A stretch of DNA of 64,000 nucleotides, taken from positions 5,358 through 69,357 of the forward strand of contig DASXOE010000020.1 of the NCBI GenBank assembly GCA_036494575.1, read 5' to 3'. The stretch's first letter is position 1. Each line of letters begins with the position of its first letter. The notes below the pieces were generated by a model. It was not told the DNA's origin. It worked only from the letters and a program-made list of their open reading frames with translations, and ran no database searches. Shown piece by piece: positions 1-7,828 of the stretch. The position numbers and the translations under genes were made by a program. This stretch comes from DASZFV01 sp036494575. GTDB lineage: Bacteria; Myxococcota_A; Polyangia; Fen-1088.

Positions 1-951
1 GAGCGTCGCGGGGGCTGCGGGGACGATCGCGATGGGCACGTAGCGCGAATGGCGGGCGAGGCGCTGCGCGATCGAGCCCGTCAGAAAACGCGTCACTCCG
101 TGACGCTCGTGCGCCCCGACGACGAGCAGGTCGGCTTCCGAGTCCTCGACGGCCACGAGCAGATTGGCGGCCGGATCACCCCAGGCGGCGCGGATGTCGA
201 GCTTCACGGCGCCCTCCCCCGGCAAGCCGTCGATCCTCACGCGGAGCGCCGGCTCGAGGTTCTTGACGACGTCGGGGTCCACCTCGAAGAGATCGCGCGC
301 GCCCTGCAGCCCCAAGCGCGCGTATTCCTCGATAGGCCAGTAGAGGTGCAGGAACGTGACGTCGCACGGGACCTCGCGACGGAGGCCGGCCACGAAGCCC
401 AGAATCGAACCATCGCCCGAACGATCGTCCGAACCGTCGTGGTCTCCGAGCGCCGCGAGCACCCGCGGCGCCCGCCGCGCCTCTCCCGCGCGGCCCGCCA
501 ACCAGACGGCGGGATCGGGCCGGCGCGGCACGAGCACGACGGGGCGATCGGCTGAGCGCATCGTCCGCGCGGCGACGCTGCCCAACATCCAGCGTTCGAC
601 CGCTCCCGACTCGCCCGTCCCGAGGACGATCATGCGCGCTTCCTCTCGCCGCGCGTGTCCGAGGATGCTTTCGTGAGGCTCACCCCGGAGCAGCTGGGGA
701 CGAATCGAGACGTCGAGCTCTTGCGCCGCCGCGCGTGCCGCTTCGCGCAGCCGCTCCGTGGCGACGCGGAGCCCTTCGGCGTCGAACTGCGCCGTGTCGA
801 AGACGAGCATGCGCGTGTCCTCTCGGACTGCCGGCGCGACGTGGATGAGGTCGACGGGGCTCCCGTCGCGGCGGGCGACGGCCGTCGCCCAGGCGAGCGC
901 GCTGTCAGATTGAGGAGAGAAATCGGTGGCGCAGACGATGAGCTGATTCAT
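1..951 (-). CDS. Tandem universal stress protein (C-terminus cut by window edge)
   Basis: The frame starts at ATG 949-951 and stays open to base 1, so at least 317 residues are present and the stop lies outside the window. The start reads MNQLIVCATDFSPQSDSALA, the typical first strand and Asp of a UspA fold. Two Usp domains follow one another. The first ends with a G-x2-G-x9-G-S nucleotide-binding motif (VLGTGESGAVERWMLGS) and the second with the same motif (VVGAHERHGVTRFLTGS), so both probably bind ATP. Usp proteins are cytosolic stress-response factors; the client is not predictable. Antisense frames over this region have no recognisable domain. Confidence 0.88.
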   Translation of the reverse strand, partial: MNQLIVCATDFSPQSDSALAWATAVARRDGSPVDLIHVAPAVREDTRMLVFDTAQFDAEGLRVATERLREAARAAAQELDVSIRPQLLRGEPHESILGHARREEARMIVLGTGESGAVERWMLGSVAARTMRSADRPVVLVPRRPDPAVWLAGRAGEARRAPRVLAALGDHDGSDDRSGDGSILGFVAGLRREVPCDVTFLHLYWPIEEYARLGLQGARDLFEVDPDVVKNLEPALRVRIDGLPGEGAVKLDIRAAWGDPAANLLVAVEDSEADLLVVGAHERHGVTRFLTGSIAQRLARHSRYVPIAIVPAAPATL

Positions 952-1180
952 GGCAGGGCCCTCATTTCGGGTCGCGCTTGGCGTAGGCGGCTAGCTCGCG
1001 GCTTCTCGTTCGGAGCTCCGCGCCTTGCGCGTCGCCACCAGGGTGGATCGCCACCCGGCGCGCGTCAAACCGCTCGGGCGCGGCTCCGCCCTCGCGAGCG
1101 CATTTTCTGCGCCGCGAGGCGCAGGCGCGCCGCGCGGGAATTCATGAAGGCCGAGCGGGCGAAGCGCTTGCGGTCGCGCG

Positions 1181-1200
1181 CGCGCCGCTAGTGCGGCGCG
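1181..1200. terminator. 8-bp perfect hairpin over the stop codon of the beta-helix gene
   Basis: CGCGCCGC-TAGT-GCGGCGCG is a perfect inverted repeat that includes the TAG stop (minus strand) of the neighbouring lipoprotein gene. There is no T-tract, so intrinsic termination is uncertain. Confidence 0.3.
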
Positions 1201-3539
1201 ATGGCGCCGACGTCGTGCGAACCGGCCGCGCGCGCCGCGCCTGTGAAGTCGGTCGTCACGGCGCCGATGCCCACCTTGCCGCCGCCAAGCGCCGGTGACC
1301 CAGCCATGGGCATGACCTTCGACCAGTCGTACACGAGCTTCTGCGCGATGGTCTGGGTGAGGTCGCTCGTGTCTTGCAGGAGGGCGTTGCCCTGAACGCT
1401 GTGCGCGTCCCAGTTCGGGTGAGCGATCTTCCAGACGGCGAAGCTCATGGCGGTGTCTGGTGAGTTGACCCAGGTCGCCGGTCCCGAATAGACGTTGTAG
1501 TCGTTGTCGATGCCGCGGCCGTCGGCGTCGGCCGCGCGCACGAACCAATCCACCTGCGTCGCCGTCGCGAAGATGTTGTTCTGGAGGATGCTGTTCGTGC
1601 TCGGGTCGCCGCCCTCGGTGGGATCGATCTCGTGCTGCCAGATGAAGGAGTGCTGCCCCGGGACGGCCTCGGCGCCGAGCACCCAGGTGTTGTTGGCGAT
1701 CGCGCAGCTCTTGAGGCCGTGGCGGCTCGGCCCGGTGGTCCCGTCGTCGTAGTCGACGAAGCCGAACTTGCCCCCCATGAAGATGTTGTTCACGACCGTG
1801 ATGTTGCCGAGGTGCGCCTGGTGATCGTACGAAGAGCCCGGCTCGTCACCCAGGTTGAGGTTGTTGGGGGTGATGCGCTTGCCCCAATCCTCGGAGTACC
1901 CCTTCGACGCCTCGAACAAACCGTCGAAGGTCTGGCTCTCGTCGCGCGGGTGCTGGAACACGAAGTTCTGTTCGAGCCGGACGTTCTGGACGTTGTTGAG
2001 ATACAAGTTGACCGAGAAGTTGTCGAAGATGACGTTGTGGCGCACCTCATCGTTCATGCTCGGCGCCCCCTGGATGTACGAGTCGCCCACGATGAGGCCC
2101 TCGCCGCCGTTCATGTAAATGACGTTCCCTTCCGCGAGCGCGTTGCTCTGCGTCGACCACTGGATGGCAGCCGGCCAGCCGCCCGTCGTGTTGGAGTTGT
2201 TGAAGCGCGGCCAGTTCTGGAGAACGTTCATCCACACCCGCGAGTTGGTGACCACGTTGCCGTCTCCCGGAGCGTTACCGGCCTGGCTGAAGAGGGCCGC
2301 CGTGCCGCCGTTGAACTTGAAGTCGCAGTGATCGAACGTCTGGCCGTTCGACTCGCTATAAACCCCCGACCACGAGCTGGCGCGGATGGTCAGGCCGACG
2401 AACTTGAAGTGGTCGTGGCCCTGCGCGAGGTAGATCAGCAGCCGGTGCCCCGCCGGGCCGTTGGCGCTGTTGAACAGCATCGAGATGTCGAAGGTGTTCG
2501 GATCGCCCGCGCCGAGCGTTCCTCCGAAGTCCGCGTACACCATGCCGGCCGCGTCGTCGTAGTACCACTTGTTGCTGCCGTCCTTGATGTTGGCCTGGGT
2601 CTCGACGGGCGGCAGCGGCCCGTACGACGTGTAGAGCTGGCCGCCATCCGTGTTGCCCTGATTCGCCGTGTGGAAGACCTCCTTGAGGGCAGACTCGCCC
2701 TTGGGTCCGTTCACGTAGATGCCGAGCACGGGCTGGTTCGGCATGATCTGCGCGAGCCCGGCCGTGGGCGTCTGCCAAACCGTCGTCTGGCCCTGGGCCG
2801 TGTAGCGCGTCCAGGTGTTGGGCTTCATGCCGCCGTCGAGAATCGGCGCCCCGGTGCCGCGCCCATAGGAGCCGATCGTGATCGGCGCGCCGGCCTTGCC
2901 CGAGGGTCCGTTCGCCCAGGACACGTACTCGCGGTAGATGCCGCCGCCGAGCAAGATGGTGTCGCCGGCCTGGACGGCCGTCTTGAGGAAGGTCGCGGAG
3001 AGCGTCTTCTTCGCCGTCGCGAAGGTGGTGCCGTCGTTGCTGTCGTCGCCATGGACGGCGTCGGCGTACCAGGTCTTCGCGGGCGCCACGGCCTGGGCGA
3101 CGTCTGGAATGGTTCCGTCGAACACCGGCCAGGGGAAGGTGACGCCGCCCGGCGGGAACGTGCTCGTGCCCACCGCTGGAGGCGAAGTGACGACGGTCAT
3201 GCCGGGGCTTCCGCCCATCGCGGACGGTGGAGTGCTGCTGGCGCCGGCCATGCCCGCAGTGATGGCGCCGGTCGTGCCCGCAGTGAGGGAGCCGGTCGCG
3301 CCCGCAGTGAGGGAGCCAGTCGTGCCCGCAGTGAGCGGCGAGGATGATGATGTGGCGCCAGCGCCACCCGTGCCGGTCATCGGGACCGAACGGTCGACCA
3401 TGTTGGGGCCTTGGGAGGACATGCCGCCGCCCGTCGGGAGCGGCGAGCTGCTGACGCCGCCAGGTTCGGAGATCTGCCCCTTGGCGCAGGCGCCGACCGC
3501 GATTACAGAGAAGAGGAAGACCGTGGACAGTTTTCGCAT
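1188..3539 (-). CDS. Secreted lipoprotein with right-handed beta-helix (DUF1565/pectate-lyase-like)
   Basis: 783 aa. The N-terminus is a lipoprotein signal peptide (MRKLSTVFLFSVIAVGACAK, lipobox AVGAC). It is followed by about 110 residues of Ser/Thr/Gly/Ala/Pro-rich linker containing four octapeptide repeats, then a segment of DUF1565 type (YADAVHGDDSNDGTTFATAKKTL, about residues 158-180). The remainder is Asn/Gly-rich with repeated VxxNxF/VxHN strands, the pattern of a right-handed parallel beta-helix like that of pectate lyases and other polysaccharide-active proteins. A surface or outer-membrane carbohydrate-binding or -degrading role is inferred; no catalytic residues can be assigned. 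The ATG start puts the hydrophobic segment at the N-terminus. An AT-rich region lies directly upstream. Confidence 0.85.
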   Translation of the reverse strand: MRKLSTVFLFSVIAVGACAKGQISEPGGVSSSPLPTGGGMSSQGPNMVDRSVPMTGTGGAGATSSSSPLTAGTTGSLTAGATGSLTAGTTGAITAGMAGASSTPPSAMGGSPGMTVVTSPPAVGTSTFPPGGVTFPWPVFDGTIPDVAQAVAPAKTWYADAVHGDDSNDGTTFATAKKTLSATFLKTAVQAGDTILLGGGIYREYVSWANGPSGKAGAPITIGSYGRGTGAPILDGGMKPNTWTRYTAQGQTTVWQTPTAGLAQIMPNQPVLGIYVNGPKGESALKEVFHTANQGNTDGGQLYTSYGPLPPVETQANIKDGSNKWYYDDAAGMVYADFGGTLGAGDPNTFDISMLFNSANGPAGHRLLIYLAQGHDHFKFVGLTIRASSWSGVYSESNGQTFDHCDFKFNGGTAALFSQAGNAPGDGNVVTNSRVWMNVLQNWPRFNNSNTTGGWPAAIQWSTQSNALAEGNVIYMNGGEGLIVGDSYIQGAPSMNDEVRHNVIFDNFSVNLYLNNVQNVRLEQNFVFQHPRDESQTFDGLFEASKGYSEDWGKRITPNNLNLGDEPGSSYDHQAHLGNITVVNNIFMGGKFGFVDYDDGTTGPSRHGLKSCAIANNTWVLGAEAVPGQHSFIWQHEIDPTEGGDPSTNSILQNNIFATATQVDWFVRAADADGRGIDNDYNVYSGPATWVNSPDTAMSFAVWKIAHPNWDAHSVQGNALLQDTSDLTQTIAQKLVYDWSKVMPMAGSPALGGGKVGIGAVTTDFTGAARAAGSHDVGAIAPH
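3241..3336. repeat. 4 x 24-bp tandem repeat (octapeptide linker of lipoprotein)
   Basis: Four adjacent 24-bp units with core tgcccgcagtga encode LTAGTTGS, LTAGATGS, LTAGTTGA and ITAGMAGA on the minus strand. They form part of the flexible spacer after the lipidated Cys. Copy-number change would stay in frame. Confidence 0.85.
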
Positions 3540-3998
3540 CGGGCTAGGGTAGCTTGCTGTGTCGCGGCGGGCACCAGTTAACTGCTTGTCCTACATAGGG
3601 TTTTTCACAAATTCGCGTAATAATTGATGAAATTTTAAACGCAATGCGTCCTCCTGGGACCTGCCCATAATTCGCGAATATTATTAATATATTAGGCGGC
3701 ACTCGCGCCTCGCATTTCGGGGATGTTTCCGAGCCGATTCGGAAACACTTGAGCTCGCCCTAGCGGCTAACGTCGGTGCCGCGAAGACCTCTTCGGACGC
3801 GCGCGAATTCGACGCGCGGGTGACCGAACGGGACCCGCTGGAAACGCTCGTAGAACAGGTAATGCGCTCGGCACGATCGCTCGAGCAGCGCGCGCTTCTG
3901 TCCACTCGTCTGCGGACGACGCCACCGCTTGCTCGTCACCGTTCGTCGTCGGAAATTCGTAGGAACGGACGCGCGTCGATTGGCGTACTATCCCGTCG
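3540..3998. other. 459-bp intergenic region with an AT-rich core
   Basis: No convincing gene is seen here. Bases about 3595-3695 are strikingly AT-rich for this genome. They carry two related elements, ATTCGCGTAATAATT (3611-3625) and a palindromic ATTCGCGAAT (3670-3679) followed by a run of TTATTAATATATTA. The region lies between the divergent lipoprotein gene and the AT-hook protein gene, so promoters and operators are expected here. Short frames over it have no recognisable domain. Confidence 0.6.
3962..3990 (+). promoter_or_regulatory. Possible ECF-sigma-type promoter of the AT-hook gene
   Basis: GGAAC (3962-3966), a 17-base spacer, then CGTACTA (3984-3990) resembles the GGAAC-N16/17-CGT pattern of many ECF promoters. 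It ends 8 bases before the ATG at 3999, which has no Shine-Dalgarno sequence, so a nearly leaderless mRNA is possible. This is a pattern match only. Confidence 0.3.
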
Positions 3999-4607
3999 AT
4001 GTCCATCAAGGAAGCGGTCGAAGACTTCACTCAACGCCTGCGCGCGCTCCTCGAGGGCCAGGCCATGGAACGCGCCAAGGCAGCTGTTCTGGACGCGTTT
4101 GGTCTCGACGCGCCGAAGCGGAGAGGCCGCCCACCCAAGGCGCTGAGCGCATCCTCGGTTTCCACCAAGGACGTGGGCGCAAAAGCGAGCACCAAGCGCC
4201 GCAAACCGCGAAAGAAGCCGCCGCTCCAACTTTGCCCGGTCCCGGGCTGCAAGAACCCCGCGGCGCCGATCTTCGGCATGGTCTGCGCGACTCACAAGAA
4301 CGTCGCGAAGAGTAAGATCCGGAAGTACCGCGAGGCCCGGAAGGCCAAGAAGATGGGTCTGCCGGTCGCGAAGGCGAAGCCGGCGAAGCGGAAAAAAGCG
4401 TCCAAGCGGAAGCTGGCCAAGGCGAGCGCGGCGAAGGCGGTCGCCGTCAAGACAAAGGCCAAGCGAACGAAGTCTGGTCCGAAGAGGATGGCGAAGCGCT
4501 CGCCCCCGAAGACCAGATCGAAGACCGTCTCGGCAGCCGTCGCCAAACCGGTTCCGATGGCGGCGCCCAGCGTCGCCGCTCCTGCGCCCACGCCGCTGCC
4601 CGCGTAG
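3999..4607 (+). CDS. AT-hook, Cys/His cluster and histone-H1-like DNA-binding protein
   Basis: 202 aa, very basic. Residues 1-35 form a predicted amphipathic helix region. Residues 41-47 are an AT-hook core (RRGRPPK). Residues 79-99 contain C79-x4-C84-x11-C96-x2-H99, a likely small zinc site. Residues 100-202 are a Lys/Ala/Pro-rich tail like histone H1 or the eukaryote-like tails known from myxobacterial CarD and related proteins. It probably binds AT-rich DNA and acts as a nucleoid-associated or regulatory protein. The AT-rich island just upstream could be a target. No ribosome-binding site is seen at the ATG. The architecture is clear from sequence; the biological role is inferred. Confidence 0.8.
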   Translation: MSIKEAVEDFTQRLRALLEGQAMERAKAAVLDAFGLDAPKRRGRPPKALSASSVSTKDVGAKASTKRRKPRKKPPLQLCPVPGCKNPAAPIFGMVCATHKNVAKSKIRKYREARKAKKMGLPVAKAKPAKRKKASKRKLAKASAAKAVAVKTKAKRTKSGPKRMAKRSPPKTRSKTVSAAVAKPVPMAAPSVAAPAPTPLPA

Positions 4608-4623
4608 CGCCTGGGACGTCGAC

Positions 4624-4836
4624 TCAGAACCGGCGGTCGGTCGCCCGCGCTGGCGGCGCGAGGTCGGTGCGCCCGCCTTTGGCCACAGCCAATGTCTTGC
4701 AAGCCGGACAAAGGTGCGACCCCCGCTTGCTGTCGTCGGGCAGCTTGCTGAAATAGAGGCCAGCCACCTTGGCCCCGCATAGCCCGACGGGGGACGGCGC
4801 TGCCCGCCCGTGCCCCGTCGACATCACATGGAGCAT
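4624..4836 (-). CDS. Small putative zinc-ribbon protein
   Basis: 70 aa from the ATG at 4836, which has GGAGG four bases upstream; in-frame ATGs at 4839 and 4863 are alternatives. The sequence has H3, C20-G21 and a CPAC knuckle (HLCPAC), resembling small bacterial zinc-ribbon proteins with an H...CG...CPxC layout. It lies 16 bases from the convergent AT-hook gene and downstream of the LuxR-type gene in the same direction, so co-transcription with the latter is possible. Function is unknown. Confidence 0.55.
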   Translation of the reverse strand: MLHVMSTGHGRAAPSPVGLCGAKVAGLYFSKLPDDSKRGSHLCPACKTLAVAKGGRTDLAPPARATDRRF

Positions 4837-4906
4837 CATGCCTCCGACTATGACCGGGCCCAAGTCGGGGTCGTGTAACGACTTCGTGGATTCTTGGGAA
4901 CGCAGG

Positions 4907-5251
4907 TCAGGCCGTCGACGCGCCGAGCGAGGACCGAACGCCGGCCCGACGGCCCGCCGGCCGCCAATGGCCTCCGAGCTTCTTCATCGCGCGCGAATAG
5001 ATGACCCGAACGGTGGAGTCCGCGATTTCGAGATCGAACGCGACCTCCTTTCGCGTCTTGCCGTCGATGATCATCGAGAGGATCTGTCGCTCGCGCGGGC
5101 TGAGCGGCCTTCCGACCCGGCGCGCTGCTGAGCACGACCACCCCCGGGACGCGACGAATTCGTCCACCGGCGCGAGGGCCTCCTGCGCCTCGCTCGTGCG
5201 AACCTGATTGAAGGAGTCGAAACCACCGCTCTCGAATGCGTGAGTCGCCAT
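4907..5251 (-). CDS. LuxR/GerE-type helix-turn-helix protein
   Basis: 114 aa. Residues 50-93 (LSPRERQILSMIIDGKTRKE and the following helix ending in RAMKKLG) match the GerE/LuxR HTH domain, including the conserved LSPRE start and the recognition helix region IADSTVRVIYSRAM. The first 49 residues are too short for a receiver or autoinducer domain, so this is a stand-alone DNA-binding protein, as in GerE-like regulators, or the remnant of a larger one. The translation start lies inside a hairpin, and a direct repeat lies upstream. Confidence 0.78.
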   Translation of the reverse strand: MATHAFESGGFDSFNQVRTSEAQEALAPVDEFVASRGWSCSAARRVGRPLSPRERQILSMIIDGKTRKEVAFDLEIADSTVRVIYSRAMKKLGGHWRPAGRRAGVRSSLGASTA

Positions 5252-5252
5252 T

Positions 5253-5269
5253 GTTCCCCCCTGGGGAAC
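5253..5269 (-). promoter_or_regulatory. Hairpin that contains the ribosome-binding site of the LuxR-type gene
   Basis: On the minus strand GTTCCCC-AGG-GGGGAAC is a perfect 7-bp stem with a 3-base loop. Its 3' arm and loop contain the AGGGGGG Shine-Dalgarno, and the ATG follows two bases after the stem. Closed, the hairpin would hide the site, suggesting translational control or a protein-binding site. Confidence 0.5.
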
Positions 5270-5332
5270 GCTTCAGCAAGAGGCGGGCCGAATGGAAACG
5301 CCGGAGTTTCTGGCGGAGCGCGGCGCCCTCAT

Positions 5333-5366
5333 CGGACAGATTGTGCAAGTCGGCCGGACAGACTGT
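5333..5366. promoter_or_regulatory. Direct repeat CGGACAGAYTGT, 22-bp period
   Basis: CGGACAGATTGT (5333-5344) and CGGACAGACTGT (5355-5366) are 22 bp apart, about two helical turns, between the divergent LuxR-type gene and the SDR gene. This geometry suits a dimeric regulator binding one face of the DNA. Possible autoregulation by the LuxR-type protein is inference. Confidence 0.4.
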
Positions 5367-5511
5367 TCACCCAAGGGTGCGAGGATTCGAAACGACGATC
5401 CCGCCTGCGGCGCGGCCGCGGAGCCCCCGTGGCATGGGACTCGCGATCGTCGACGTCGGCGGGGGCGATTGATGTAACATTCGGCCTCGCGCGCCTCACC
5501 AGCGGCGAGAG

Positions 5512-6261
5512 ATGAAACTTTCCGGCAAGTCGGTTCTCGTGACGGGCGGCGCCTCGGGCATTGGCCAGGCCATCGCGCTGGCTTGCGCTTCCGAGGGCGC
5601 CGACGTGGCGATCACCTACGCGACGAGCGATCCCGCGGAGACCACCCGGCGCATCCAGGCGGCGGGCGGCAAGGCGCTCGCGCTCGAGGCCGATCTTCGC
5701 CGCGAGGGGGACTGCGAGAGCGTCGTCAAGAAGACTCTGTCCACCTTCGGGGATCTCGACGTCCTCGTCGCGAACGCGGGCGGGCTGGTCAAGCGCAGCC
5801 GCGCCGTCGAGACGTCGCTCGAGGTCTGGAACGAGGCCCTCGCGCTCAACGTCACGAGCACCTTCCTGTGCTGCCGCGCCGCCCTCCGCCACATGGAGCC
5901 ACATCGGAAGGGCAACCTCATCCTCGTGAGCTCGCTCGCCGCTCACGACGGCGGCGGCTTCGGCGCGAGCCACTACGCCGCGGCGAAGGGAGCCATCCTG
6001 ACCTACACCCGCGCGCTCGCCAAGGAGGTCGGCCCCCTCGGCATCCGCGTCAACGGCCTCGCGCCCGGTCTCATCGCGACGCGCTTCCACGACACCTTCA
6101 CGCCCGCCGAGGCCCGCAAGGCCACCGTCGAGCGCACGCCCTTGCGTCGCGAGGGAACGCCCTGGGACGTGGCCGCCGCCGCGCTCTTCCTCGCGAGCGA
6201 CGCGTCGTCGTTCCTCACAGGTGAGACCATCGAAGTGAACGGTGGCCTCGGCCTTTATTGA
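5512..6261 (+). CDS. SDR-family oxidoreductase (FabG-like)
   Basis: 249 aa, the usual length for a classical short-chain dehydrogenase. The NAD(P) motif TGGASGIG is at residues 11-18, NAG in the middle, and the catalytic residues are Ser140/141, Tyr155 and Lys159 (YAAAK). The C-terminal LTGETIEVNGG is typical of FabG-like enzymes. It should reduce or oxidise a keto/hydroxyl substrate with NAD(P)H; acidic residues at the end of strand 2 are not diagnostic enough to choose the cofactor. It stands alone, so the substrate is unknown. Confidence 0.9.
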   Translation: MKLSGKSVLVTGGASGIGQAIALACASEGADVAITYATSDPAETTRRIQAAGGKALALEADLRREGDCESVVKKTLSTFGDLDVLVANAGGLVKRSRAVETSLEVWNEALALNVTSTFLCCRAALRHMEPHRKGNLILVSSLAAHDGGGFGASHYAAAKGAILTYTRALAKEVGPLGIRVNGLAPGLIATRFHDTFTPAEARKATVERTPLRREGTPWDVAAAALFLASDASSFLTGETIEVNGGLGLY

Positions 6262-6312
6262 TCGGGGGGGACCGCCCGGCGGCCGACCGCCTCTGCGTAC
6301 CCCCCCGCCTCC

Positions 6313-6345
6313 GCTGGTCGCCGCGGCGAAGCCGCGTCGACCAGC
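6313..6345. terminator. Bidirectional hairpin between convergent genes
   Basis: GCTGGTCGCCGCGGC-GAA-GCCGCGTCGACCAGC is a 15-bp stem with one mismatch and a 3-base loop, placed between the ends of the SDR gene and the peptidoglycan hydrolase gene. It probably terminates or stabilises both transcripts. Confidence 0.65.
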
Positions 6346-6357
6346 CCCAACCTCTCG

Positions 6358-7701
6358 CTAGCCGAGGTGGCGGTGGACCTCGAGGCGGGCGTGGCGGCGG
6401 ACGCGGCGCGCGCGCGCGAGGCGCTGGTGCCGCTCGGCCATCGCGAGCTCGTGCGTGATGGTCCGGTCGGGCGGCAGCACGAAGGCCGCGAGGAAGCGCA
6501 CAGGATCCTCGAGCTCGCCGTCGCGGTGCACCTCGAAGTGCAGGTGACTTCCCGAGACCTTGATCCCAGTGCGGCCGACCGTGCCGATGACGTCGCCGGC
6601 CTTGACGGTCTGACCGGCGACGACGCGGAAGCCCGTGAGGTGGAAGTAGCCGCTGCGAATGCCGTCCGCGTGCATGATGCGCACGAAGAAGCCGCCCGGA
6701 CCCATCGTGCGAGCGCGGAAGCGGCGCAATTGCCGCGGCAGGAGCGGCCGCGCCGGAATCTGCCCCGGCAGGTCCAGGCCCGCGAACTGCACGACGCCGT
6801 CGGCGACGGCGCGCACCGGCTCGCCAACGGTGGCGTCGATGTCGAGCCCGCGGTGCGCGCGCTCACCACCGTCGCGGTCGGCGCCCGGCCCGCTCGTGCC
6901 GAGGCGCGTGCCGCCCTCGAGCGGCGACACGATGTCGAGCCCGAGCGACGAGGGCCGCACGACGAGCGGCGCGCCCGCGTAGAGATCGAGGAGGCGCCGG
7001 CGCGCCACGAGCGTGCGGTCCTCGGCGGTCGCGCTCCAGACGCGATCGCCCCACACGAAGTGCGCGACGGCCGTGCGGTGAGGTGTGCTGCCCGAGGCCG
7101 CGTCCATGGCGCCGTGCTCGGCGGCCCACATCTCGAGCAGCTGCGCGCCGGCGCGCAGATTGGCGGCCGGCTCGAGCAGGCGGTCCTCGTCGAGCGCCTC
7201 GCGCGCGAACGGCAGGTGCGCGTCGCGCGCGAACATCCGGGGTTGGATCTGGAGCAGACCGACCCCCGTCGGCGTCACGAGGCCCGGGCGGCAGCGGCTC
7301 TCGCGGTAGACCAGCGCCGCGAGCAGGAACGCGTCGACGTGCGTCTCGGCAGAGGCTGAGCGCACGAGGCGGGCGACCTCGGGCAGCCCCGCGCTGGGCG
7401 CGACCTCGCCGCAGAGCGCGACGACGGCCGCCTCGAAGCGCGCCGCATCGACGGGCCCCGTGACGGCTGGCGGCTCCGCGGGCCAACCCGCCGGATCGCG
7501 CAGCTCGTGGATGCCGCGCTTGAGCGGTCCCGCCGTGTGCCGCTGGCGCTGTCCGTCGACGAAGGCCGGCGCCGACGCCGGCAGCGGCGGGCGCGCCGCG
7601 GCGCCTTGATCGCTCTGAGCTGCCGGCTGGTCGCCGTCGATTGCGGGGCCGCCGACGAGCTCGGCGGCGAGGAGGGCCATGGGCAGGAGCGCGAACGTCA
7701 C
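6358..7701 (-). CDS. Lytic transglycosylase - M23 endopeptidase fusion
   Basis: 447 aa from a GTG at 7699-7701. The open frame continues upstream, but the added part overlaps the divergent gene, and the GTG places a signal peptide (MTFALLPMALLAAELVGG) at the N-terminus. Residues about 110-230 are an SLT lytic transglycosylase: catalytic Glu134 in YRES, then GVGLLQIQP. Residues about 260-425 are an M23/LytM metallopeptidase with HRGLDID (His283, Asp287) and HLH at 386-388. One chain could therefore cut both the glycan (muramic acid-GlcNAc) and the peptide cross-links of peptidoglycan in the periplasm. The M23 site has the zinc ligands, so both activities look intact. Confidence 0.85.
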   Translation of the reverse strand: MTFALLPMALLAAELVGGPAIDGDQPAAQSDQGAAARPPLPASAPAFVDGQRQRHTAGPLKRGIHELRDPAGWPAEPPAVTGPVDAARFEAAVVALCGEVAPSAGLPEVARLVRSASAETHVDAFLLAALVYRESRCRPGLVTPTGVGLLQIQPRMFARDAHLPFAREALDEDRLLEPAANLRAGAQLLEMWAAEHGAMDAASGSTPHRTAVAHFVWGDRVWSATAEDRTLVARRRLLDLYAGAPLVVRPSSLGLDIVSPLEGGTRLGTSGPGADRDGGERAHRGLDIDATVGEPVRAVADGVVQFAGLDLPGQIPARPLLPRQLRRFRARTMGPGGFFVRIMHADGIRSGYFHLTGFRVVAGQTVKAGDVIGTVGRTGIKVSGSHLHFEVHRDGELEDPVRFLAAFVLPPDRTITHELAMAERHQRLARARRVRRHARLEVHRHLG

Positions 7702-7828
7702 GGGTCGGCTCCCACTCCCATCGGAGCCTCGCCGCGGATCTGTAGAAAATCGGCGGCTTAGCCGGGTGACCGCTTTACGAATGGCGCGGAGGGCTCGCCT
7801 TCCGTAACCTACCGCGCCACACAACCAC

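Noticed and set aside
655..1191. Frame of 178 codons on the + strand upstream of the lipoprotein stop
   Set aside because: It overlaps the universal stress protein antisense and has shadow composition; the 236-bp gap shows no clear gene.
5360..5400. Possible tRNA T-arm (TTCGAA flanked by G/C)
   Set aside because: The T-stem does not pair (no G53-C61) on either strand and no acceptor or anticodon arm can be drawn.
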